A DNA stretch of 18,101 nucleotides from positions 20,762 to 38,862 of the forward strand of contig MPNW01001258.1 in assembly GCA_011800805.1 (NCBI GenBank), given 5' to 3'. Position 1 is the stretch's first letter. The number at the start of each line of letters is the position of its first letter. Made by a program: the position numbers and the translations under genes. Source of the stretch: Hirudo medicinalis (lineage: Eukaryota > Annelida > Clitellata > Hirudinida > Hirudinidae). Below the pieces are notes generated by a model. The model saw only the letters and a list, made by a program, of their open reading frames with translations, did no database searches and was not told the origin of the DNA. Of the stretch, positions 1 to 9,328 are shown in pieces.

Positions 1-21
1 ATTTGTTATTATTATTACTAA

Positions 22-61
<40 letters not shown>

Positions 62-100
62 GTTGTTGTTGTTGTTATCATCATTATTGTTGTTATTAGT
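1..100. repeat. (ATT)n/(TTG)n microsatellite
   Basis: Almost pure ATT units run to about position 60, followed by TTG units and then mixed ATC/ATT/TTG units to about 100. The tract is interrupted but clearly trinucleotide-based. It lies at the window edge, so its full length is unknown. Confidence 0.95.
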
Positions 101-1051
101 TTTGTTATTAAAAATTATTATTAAAGAATGAAAAGCATTGAAAATTATTATACTGCACTTCTGATCAAGAAGTCAACAGCTTCTCATTATTGGCATGATT
201 ATCTCAGCTATTTATTTCAACAGTGCACGATAAAATCATCTATATAACATCACAAATTTTTAAAATTATATGTAATAAATTATTGTAGTTATCATTACTA
301 TTGTTGTTTTTATTGCTATTAAAACAACCAGTAACAACCAGTAGTCCTGCAAGAATGAATATCTCAGAAGATAAATCACACGAACTATTCTTTGTGGAAT
401 CCAAGATTGCCTCAGTTATAAATCACGGCCGAAAGTTAATCTATTCAGCTCTCAAAGGTCACGAAAGGTCATGGACCTGATTCAGAAACTGTAGATTTCG
501 AAAGCTCTCGAATAAGCTTTGAGGCCTGGCAAAGCTCAGCGCTCAGAGATTTTTTTTCTTCTTTTTCCAAGGACAACAATTGAGTTTAATTCAGGTCAGT
601 GGTCCGAGGAGAGGTAGAAAATAATGTGAGCTTGAATAAATTATTTATTATTATTATAAATTTTTAATTTAACAATAAGTTCATAATAACATAAATAACA
701 TCCATACCTGGTCTGGCGTCTGATTGACTCACTTTTCAAAATACAGGTGACTAGGGTTCGCTCCGCCCGGCTAGACAAAGAATTTGGCTAGGGAATTAGC
801 TATTAGCGGTAAGCTAGCTAGCCTAGGCAGCTATTAACCGGACTGCAATGCAAAAATGCGGTCCTTCCAATCTAAGCCTTTCATATTTCAAGGATGTCCA
901 AAGTTATAATTAGTTATGCCCTCTAAGATTTTTATAAAAAAAAAATATTGACCCTAACCACAATCGTCATCCGAAAAACTAGAGTTAAGTACATATCTCA
1001 AGTTGCTTTGTCAGAGTTAATGATAGCAGAGAGGTTGGGATCAAAATATCT

Positions 1052-1103
1052 GAGCAGATCACCTGAGCAGATCACCTGAGTAGATTACCGGAGTAAACCA
1101 CCT
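1052..1103. repeat. 13-bp tandem repeat, four copies
   Basis: The unit GAGCAGATCACCT occurs twice exactly (1052-1064 and 1065-1077). Two diverged copies follow (1078-1090 and 1091-1103). The array sits in noncoding DNA. Confidence 0.85.
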
Positions 1104-1226
1104 GGAGATTCATTCGTTGTACGTGTGCACAAACCAATCCACACGGACGACAACACAACTCACCGTGTTTTAATTCTTTTCACTTCAATTTAATTTCTTT
1201 CTTTTTTTATATCGAACAAACATAAT

Positions 1227-1265
1227 AAAAATAATAACAACAACAACAATAATAATAATAATAAT
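1227..1265. repeat. (AAT)n/(AAC)n microsatellite
   Basis: AAT units are interrupted by a short AAC run and then continue as AAT. This is the same two-motif mixture, on the opposite strand, as the ATT/TTG tract at the start of the window. Confidence 0.85.
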
Positions 1266-1458
1266 TTATCGATCCGACAGCCACTTCTTCAAACAAACAT
1301 CGAGAGCGATTCATGATGACGATCCTGCAACTCGATTCACGATCTCAACGAGGTGGTCCAATCAAGACCAATGGCTCAACAACTTTTACTTTCATTTCAG
1401 CTGGGCATAAATTACCCCCGTGGGAAAATATTAAAAATGAGAAATTATTACAAACTAT

Positions 1459-1464
1459 TTTATT
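1459..1464 (-). terminator. Possible poly(A) signal for the minus-strand gene
   Basis: AATAAA reads on the minus strand about 350 bases past the stop codon of the two-exon glycosyltransferase-like gene. In such AT-rich DNA the hexamer is common by chance, so this is only a candidate. Confidence 0.25.
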
Positions 1465-1811
1465 ATACAAATCGTAAAATTATCGTAAGTTCTCGTCCTC
1501 TCGCTCCTCGAAATTGATTGCTTTCGGTTCAAAATTAAGGGTCCTCCATCTTAAACTTCTTCACAGATCAAATCAAATTGTCTTCACACACTTCTCAAGA
1601 GATTAGACTTAAGTAAATAGACATATTTTTGGCCTAATTGAGTGGAAATTATGAATAATGAAATAATTAACGTAATTTCAGATAAATTAAGAAAAACGAA
1701 AAGAAGGCACACTTCTATATTGTGTTATGAGGCGTTTGCGATACGAAACAAGCTGTCCAAACACACGCTGACCGACTCAGGTGGAAAGAAGACCTCAAAC
1801 CCGAGTAAATG

Positions 1812-4045
1812 CTAAACTCTTGTCGTCAGATTCTGTGCCCTTGTGACTCTTAAGTCTACAGTCGAGCTAACATTGGTTTCGTTGTTAAATGAACTCAAAT
1901 TCCTGCATAAACCCTGGACCAGCAGCCCCGCTTCTAACTCAACTTGGATGGAATAATCACTCGGCATTTCGTACCTATCGTATTCAACTCCCAACGTTTC
2001 CCAGTGCCTCCGAGGCGAGGAGTGGTTTGGGAAACTGTCAGACATGGGAGCCCACTCTTGGCAGGAGACGCTGTCGTGACATTGGAAGAGGTGTCGGTAA
2101 TTCTGCCAGAGCAGCCGATCCAAAATCTCTGCCTCGGAGATCGACTTATCGGAGTTTATCAGGTCCGTGACGTTCTTTAGGAAGCCACCTTTCCCAAGAA
2201 CTTTTGTCATGGCCTTCACGCTACCTCCCCATAGTCCCGGAACGATGGACAAGTTCCTGTGAGAATGCCTATCTCTCATGCAGTGGAAGGTAACTCCAGA
2301 ATTGTTAGGACTAGCCTTCGATCGAAGGGACTTCTGGACAAAGTCATCCACTGCTTCGAAATCTCTAGAACTGATTCTGTGCTCGGCCTTACGAATGACA
2401 AAAAACTGAACGTCATCGTCATTCACGACCTCATAGCTCCACAGTTCTGGCCTAGGCCAGGGTCCGCTCGGAGCGACTGGAATGATTTTGGCGCCCAAGT
2501 TTTTCAGGGTGTCTATAATTCTTTCAGGTACGATCAGCTCGCCGAAACTCGGTTCGACTGATCTCGGATCACTTGGATTCTCGAAGTTTCCGAGGTAAGC
2601 GTAGATCCTCAGTGTCCAGCCTGGGAAGTACACGGGTAAAAGCTGGGCATTCCTCACAGCCCCCATGTTGAGAGTTGTTGAATTTCCGTACAACGACATG
2701 GAGACGACCTTCTTGGAATTCCTCAGCACAGGATGAAGTCGGGAAAACTCGAATCTGCAGAAGCAGAAAATTATTTTAATGAGTACAATTTTTCAAAGAA
2801 AACACAACAAAAAGAACAGTAGCGCAGAATGAAAGATGAAGTCAATAAACTGCCTGGCATGCTGACAACTCGGCAAATGGCTTTTATAAGCTAGGCAATC
2901 CGATACGGACACTCAAGGCAGTCAAAATATCGGATAAATAATAGTCGCGCCATACGACCATAAACCAAAGTGGGGTGTCTAGAAGGGGATAAGCGTGCCA
3001 AAATTGGAGTCAAAAAAGCTGTTATTTGAATAATTTAAGTATGGGTCACCAAATATGTGTCATCGATCTTGAACAATTCCTCAAATAAGTCCAACTAACA
3101 ATCCGACAGTTTGATCACTCACTTTGCAAGGGTCTCTTTGCAGTGTATGACCTCACCCATCAAGAATCTCCTCAAGTGGTAACTCGGCTTGTACCTGGTC
3201 CCTAGCGACATCGCGTGCTTGACAGTTATGTTCGGAATCTTCTTTATCTTACCTGGAGTGTACACCTCGGTTATCCAGGTGTCGGCATACCAGTCCGAAA
3301 AATGCCTGGGATAGTAGAACCCGAACACGTCAACGTGGGTCCTATGCACGAAATCGTACGTCAGAATGCTCAGTTCACCACCGCTATGGGTGGGCCCGAC
3401 GACCCCCATGTTGGGAGGTCGAAACTGGGAGAGCTTTTGTATGAAGGTCTCGGTCCAGTCCTTGGCCGAGAAAACGGTGTCGTCGTTGACCCTGTAAAAG
3501 AATTCTGCTCCGTCTAAGTAGGCCTCCATCATGGCATCATTCTGGGCCCAAGCTGGTTTGTGCGTGTGCTTGCACTTGACGAGATGAAGGGTTAGTCGAA
3601 GGTGTGCGCAGTACGACTTGGAGAATTGGTTGAATTGTTTGACAAAATCCAGCAGGGAGTTGTTATTCGTGAAGAGCGTGTCGTCAAAGTCGTAGGCGAA
3701 GTAAAAGTCGTAGCAGAAATTCGTCGACGCAGTAGCGCAAAAGGTACTGATGAACGTAGAGAAGACCTTGAACCACTTCATTCTGGCGCGCTGATCCATG
3801 GCCGCCCTCAGTCCCGACGTTATTCCACCACCAACGGCGACGTGGACCTCCCGCCGGCAGCTGCTCACGACGCTCGACTTGAGAAAGAGCGTCTCTTCAA
3901 AATGTAGGTCGGCATAGCTCGGAGCCTCGGGTAGTAAACGGTAACTTTGGTACAGTCCACGGTGCAAAACGAACGCTATGACGATCGCTATGGGCATGAG
4001 GTAAAATAAGACCTTCTTAAGTCCGTCTTGTCTCGATAGGTACAT
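1812..4045 (-). CDS. Two-domain glycosyltransferase-like type II membrane protein (2 exons)
   Basis: The exons are 4045-3123 and 2754-1812, giving about 621 residues. The 368-bp intron has a GTGAGT donor at 3122 and a pyrimidine-rich TTCTGCAG acceptor ending at 2755. Exon 1 ends with two bases of a codon and exon 2 supplies the third (AAA, Lys308), so the frame is continuous. Residues 11-27 are hydrophobic after a short basic start, fitting a Golgi-type signal anchor. The N-terminal half carries KPAWAQNDA (163-171), RVNDDT (185-190, a possible metal-binding DxD-like site), GVVGP (214-218) and a YDFVHRTHVDVFG block (230-242). This resembles uncharacterised GT-A-like proteins of invertebrates. 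The C-terminal half has FPGW (351-354), FHCMRD (464-469) and GLWGG (481-485), resembling a second uncharacterised glycosyltransferase-like family. About nine N-glycosylation sequons lie in that half, which suggests a luminal location. The ATG at 4043-4045 is preferred because it places the anchor at the N terminus. Donor sugar, acceptor and activity are unknown. Confidence 0.82.
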
Positions 4046-5388
4046 GATGACTGGATCAAAACCATGGAAACGATTGAATAATATATTAATAACTTAATTA
4101 TTAATCACATACGCAGAAACGGAAACCTACAATAGCGTACAACAAAACACTGTCGACTATAAGGACAATCAATGTCTCCCATAAACTCACGGACTGTTTA
4201 TGCTTTATCGAATGATTTAAACAGCAGACGTGCATTTATTCGGAGTTAATGAGCTGCATAATGAGCTCATGGTTATGCATATTCGACTCTCACGGTAGTT
4301 GCTCTCGTAAAGAAACAAAACATCATGCAGAGCACGCATCAAGACTTGACGAGAACAAGAGATAAAGTAATTGGCCCAAAGCAAGATCGTTCACTAACCT
4401 CGTTCGACTTGACAATTTAAAGTTTAGCTGGGTCGTGTAAGATTGTTAAATCAATTATCTTTATCACTGAACTGCTCGAATAAACTGCCAACAATATAAT
4501 TACAACTCGGGCAAAAATGGAAGAAAAGACGAATATCGAACCAGGCTAAGGCTAGCTCTTCAGGAGCATGGCATTGTGCTAGGGCTGATACTTATCTAAA
4601 GTAACCGGTGCTGATTATAAGTACAAGTTCACCTCCATAATTAATGGCTTGTCTAACGGAATGTTTTATCTATATTCTCACTCAAAACTTGCCCCGTTCA
4701 TCGGACTTGGCCTCATAAGCAGAGCTGAATCGTTGAACTTCTCAGTCTGGTCATTTTGAACCTTTAGACTGAACTTAATTGAGCTTAAAGCCTTGGTTTT
4801 ATTTGCACGATTTGATCACCCGATTTTTACCAATCACTTGAAACACGATAGACTAAAACACTGAAGGCGAGACATCACGCGCATCGAATATGGCGGTTAT
4901 TGTCCTAAAATGTTGAGCGAAGAAAAGCAAATAAAGCAAATAAAGCAAATTAGTGGAATATTGAATTGTTTTAAAATATTTACAAATTGTCAATTGTTGA
5001 TTTGGGTTGTCGGATTTATTTTTATGATCATTATTGGAAATCGTCACTTGTTTAGGGATAAATGACTTTCAGAAATAACATATTTATGTATTAATGACTT
5101 TATTAAAATAGAATTAACAAAATAACCATTATTTGTTACTACTTATTGTTATTTGTAATTACTTAACTAACATTTATCAAAAAAAAAAACAAGCCCCTAA
5201 GCAGACGAGTTTTTGAGCGATACACAATCAGATATAAACAAATATGGACGTTGACTGATGTCCGACCAAATTTAAGATTGAAGAATCACCATTATCGTCG
5301 ATAATCATTGTCGTTATAATGCATCATAATTATTTATGGTTCTCATCCAATCTTGTATTTGATTGTCCGCAATAACCTCCACTAGACA

Positions 5389-5515
5389 TTTTTATGTATC
5401 TTATTGTCGCTGGAAGTCACTTTTGGTATTATTTTTACAGTTATGATTTGAATTATAACTGAAAATGACGATTCATTTAATAATCGTTTTAGCATAATAA
5501 AGTTTAAAGTAAATC
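5389..5515. repeat. 127-bp perfect duplication, copy 1 (left of gap)
   Basis: By eye this stretch is base-for-base identical to 5517-5643. The two copies are separated only by the single N at 5516, which is typical of two contig ends that overlap but were not merged. Confidence 0.95.
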
Positions 5516-5516
5516 N
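5516..5516. other. Assembly gap (single N)
   Basis: This is the only ambiguous base in the window. It sits exactly between two identical 127-bp copies. The true sequence probably has one copy, making the window about 128 bases too long here. Confidence 0.9.
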
Positions 5517-5643
5517 TTTTTATGTATCTTATTGTCGCTGGAAGTCACTTTTGGTATTATTTTTACAGTTATGATTTGAATTATAACTGAAAATGACGAT
5601 TCATTTAATAATCGTTTTAGCATAATAAAGTTTAAAGTAAATC
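5517..5643. repeat. 127-bp perfect duplication, copy 2 (right of gap)
   Basis: Identical to 5389-5515, directly after the N. It is probably the same genomic segment represented twice and not a biological tandem repeat. Confidence 0.95.
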
Positions 5644-5925
5644 AAATAAAAATTCAAATATAAAATAATCACAATAGAATTGCGCTAAGTTGTTATTAAT
5701 GAAATTTTTATAACCTACATACAAATACCGAGCCCAGCAAGTAAATGCGATTTATTCAATCGGTTTTACATCAGTACACTGCAAGACTCAATCAAGGTGC
5801 ACAAATGGCAAAAAATTCAAGATTTGTTCGAGTGTGTCAAGTGTGAAATGTTCGGTACAACTGAGCAAGTTGACCCTCGGGTAGTTTCTGGAAGTTGTCG
5901 ACTAATGACAAAGTTTCCGGAAATT

Positions 5926-5933
5926 TATAAATA
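5926..5933 (+). promoter_or_regulatory. TATA-box-like sequence
   Basis: TATAAATA is followed by a GC-mixed stretch on the plus strand. It lies 1.4 kb before the first recognised exon of the zinc-finger gene and no coding first exon is seen just after it, so it is only a weak candidate promoter element. Confidence 0.2.
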
Positions 5934-7355
5934 GGTTTTCGGTGAAGAGGAATTCCTTCGAGATATTAATTTGAAACGGTCTGACTCGGGTTCATCAGGG
6001 GATTCTTCAGTTCTTCCTCAGGGACAGTAGATCTGCTCAATAAATTGATTTTTATAAATCATCACAATTACTCTTAGTTGTGCAATTAACATCGAGATAC
6101 GACAGTAGATTATTTGCCGTGGCTGCCTCCCCGTTATCCTTACGCCATTATTCGATTTCAGGCTCATTACTAGTAATAAAATGGCGCTATATTTTAAAGA
6201 TGGAAGACTTGCCCTAGTCGGCTGTGGAATGCGGGGTGTTTAAAATTTTATGAAATTAGATTCTCAATAAATATGCTTAAGTTGTAGAAAGACCGAGGAG
6301 GTGATGAATAAGCCATTTTATGGTGGAAATAAACTCTTCTCGATCAATTCGGTGATGTCGAAATCACTTTTTAAGAGTTACGATAACTTATTCAATAAAC
6401 CTCAGTGGCTATGTATAATTGAGAATTTGTTATTAAAATAAAATATAAATTAGCGTAATAATGATGGCAATTAATTAATAATCTGTGATTTTCTTCTGGT
6501 TTAACGATTTTCGTGATTGTCGTCTCAAAACAAATTCTCTCCATTATATTATCACTTTCCTCCATTGTTTTGGTTGCATAGCGATGTGCTTTTTATCGGA
6601 GTTGGATACGTCTCATTATAGGTAATTGCTTCATTATTAGTTGAAGTGCAGTTATTGCGTTCTCTGCTTTTTTGAATCGCTAAACGATTCAGAATGATTT
6701 TTTGAACTCCATTTTTTCACGAAATCAGTGGAAGTTTTAATTTAAGTTTTTAAGCTCAATTGAATCGAAATTGCTTTGTCGATGAGGACTCAGGTCAATG
6801 ATTTAGTTTATCAATAAGAATACAACATGAAAATGAAAAACACTAGACAAATATTTATGGTTCTTACATAAGATCAATCTTTAAAGTTGTATCAATTCGT
6901 TAGGTTCATTTTATGTCCTGCTAGGAGATCTAGATGCAATTATAGAATTCACTATTTTATGATTTTAGTAATTCTTGATTAAAATATAATTATGAAATTA
7001 TGATATGTGGTTAAATGCAGAACCACCAGATTTTACTGAATTTACAGTCCGATATTTAAAACACCTTGCAACGTTGCCTTAACTTTTAAGGACGTGATGC
7101 CAACAAATTCAGAATGTAATTTCTCAAAAAAAAAAATAAAGATTCTTTAATTGAAAACCTTTCACTCTCTCAAATAAACCTTTCACTAATACAAATTGTT
7201 TGTGTGTGCTCCATTTCTGTCACTTTGCAAATCGTATGGAATAAATCTTTTTCCTCACTCGAACATCATCGACATCGTCACACCAGAAAGAGAGAGAACG
7301 TTTCCCCGTCTGCGCCTCCAGTAATTCTACCAAAAAAGCCACCATCAGGGGCCAG

Positions 7356-9287
7356 ATGCTAAAGGAAGATCCGAACGACAAACTCAAGTCTCAAGTTTTC
7401 GAGGCCGTCCTATCCATCTGCCGGTCTTGGGCTGCCGATGGAAAGGTGAACCTTACCATCGAGGGCTTGCTCGCCATTACCATAAAGAAGGAGATCGTCT
7501 TGGTCAACATGAAGGAAAAGGTGGCGACCGAAGGGGGCGAGGGTCGCGACTCCCGAGAGGGACGGGGTTTCTCTGGGGGTCAGTTCGCCTCGGAGTTGAA
7601 CAGTCAGGACGATATCATGCACAATCTGAGCTATGCCTTTGGGCCATTTCTGGGCAGGGATGATTGCGACAAAGGACCCTTCGAGGACATGCTGGCCATG
7701 GAGGTCGGCGACTCTTCGAAGGGATCGACAGATGAGAAGTTGAAGGCAGATTTGGAGGAAGACAACCTGCTGAAAGGTTGTTTGAGAGGTTTTAATCTAG
7801 AGACTAATAATTTAGCTAATTTTAGTAGCATTAATAATAATAATATCATGTTGTTAATATAGATAGAATTGCTAAAAAAAAGTAACATTAATGTTTATTG
7901 TGTGAATGTATTTGAATAAAATGTGATGTGAGATGAACACGATGTAAACATGTAAAAACTTAGAAATAAGTTTGCAAATTTACTAATTATAACAACAACT
8001 ATTACAACAATAATAATAATAATAATAATGCCACAACATAAGTCACCATTACCACCAACCCAGGCAGCCTTGACTATTCCACCCTCTCCCTGCCCGACGT
8101 ATCCTCGGGGGGTTTGGAGAGGTTCGGGGAGCAGTTCGACGACAACCCCCAGAACCTGTTCGACTTCGACGACATCATCAACAAACAGGCAAAGGTGTCG
8201 TCCTCCAATCTGGTCCTCCAGCAGGACATGCTCCTTGGAGAAGCTTACGTCGACAACGCTTTCAAGAATGCGAGCGACGTGAGTGTTTTTTGACGTTTCG
8301 TTTCTGTTTGCCGTTCGTCGTCGTGTAACGTGACGACGGCAGTAACGATGCGTTAATGTTTAATGTAATGTATAATGTGTGCGACTTGTGTGACTTGTGA
8401 TGAATGTATCGTTGAGTCACCAAGAAGTTATTATTGTTACATTTTGAAAGAAAAAAACAAAATAAAAACAAAGAACAAAAACAGTTGTCGTATTATTCCT
8501 AGGGTCATTAACTCATCAGTAATTAGTCATCAACTAACAAGCCATTACATTAGCCATTAATGTTACTTCAGTCGGAGAGGTCGACCGGCAACGACAACGT
8601 GGAACAGTTCGGCAACGACATCCTCATGGTGTCCGACCTCCAAATGGGTTGTTGGGGGAGCGCCTCCGACCGTACGGTGGACGTCGGGCCGCTCAACCTG
8701 GCCGGACCGCAGGACTTGTCCTTGGGTTTGGATAAGAGGGTTTGTTGTAATTGCTATTATTGTTGTTGTTGTAACTATTATTATTACTGTTGTTGCTGTT
8801 GTTGAGGTTGTTGTAATCATTGTTGTCGTTATTATTATTATTGTTGTTGTTGTAACTATTATAATTACTGTTGTTGCTGTTGTTGAGGTTGTTGTAATCA
8901 TTGTTGTCGTTGTTGTTGTTATTATTGTTGTTGTTGTAACTATTATTATTACTGTTGTTGAGGTTGTTGCTGTTGTAATCATTGTTGTCGTTATTATTAT
9001 TATTGTTGTTGTTGTAACTATTATTATTACTGTTGTTGCTGTTGTTGAGGTTGTTGCTGTTGTAATCATTGTTGTCGTTATTATTATTATTGTTGTTGTT
9101 GTTCTTGTCGTTGTTATTGTTTTATAACTTTTTTGCCAATCAACAAGAACAACCCAAAAATGTACCTTTAAAATTATCTTCTTAATAAACGCGAGCAGCC
9201 ATTAAAAGTTGTCGGTCGAGTTGCGAATTTGTTCTCATACGTTTGAATTCTTAGAAATGCCTTGAACGAGCTAATTATTTATTGGAA

Positions 9288-9328
<41 letters not shown>

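Larger units (their letters stand above)
101..1811. other. Noncoding stretch downstream of the minus-strand gene
   Basis: I see no convincing coding exon on either strand. The stretch holds a 13-bp tandem repeat (1052-1103), an AAT/AAC microsatellite (about 1227-1265), a GCTAG-rich patch around 770-840, and a minus-strand AATAAA at 1459-1464. The right-hand few hundred bases probably include the 3' UTR of the minus-strand gene that ends at 1812; that part is inference from position only. Confidence 0.6.
4046..7321. other. Long noncoding interval with assembly gap
   Basis: This is mostly AT-rich DNA between the divergently transcribed glycosyltransferase-like and zinc-finger genes. No ORF has convincing protein character. 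The 64-residue minus-strand frame at 4853-5047 is Asn/Leu/Tyr-rich, lacks any recognisable domain and is probably chance. The interval should contain promoters of both neighbours and possibly unrecognised 5' exons of the zinc-finger gene. A three-copy 10-bp AAAGCAAATA repeat lies at about 4923-4950. A 21-codon frame begins with a well-placed ATG at 6181, but I could not link it to anything. Confidence 0.6.

Noticed and set aside
700..790. A GGTTCG-containing patch resembling the B box of a tRNA gene or tRNA-derived SINE
   Set aside because: No cloverleaf could be built and no convincing A box lies at the right distance.
1889..2561. Plus-strand frames opposite the glycosyltransferase-like exon 2
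   Set aside because: They are antisense shadows. The minus strand has splice-phase continuity and domain-like motifs; the plus-strand frames have neither.
4853..5047. A 64-residue minus-strand frame
   Set aside because: The composition follows the AT-rich DNA, part of it comes from a small AAAGCAAATA tandem repeat, and nothing flanks it.
6181..6243. A short ATG frame (MALYFKDGRL...) as a first exon of the zinc-finger gene
   Set aside because: Its possible donors (phase 0 or 1) do not fit the acceptor at 7321, which needs phase 2. A weaker acceptor at 7338 would fit but has a poor tract.
8563..9069. A 168-residue minus-strand Thr/Ile-rich frame
   Set aside because: It reads through the triplet minisatellite of intron 3, which has no stop in that phase. 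The only non-repetitive part is antisense to zinc-finger exon 3.
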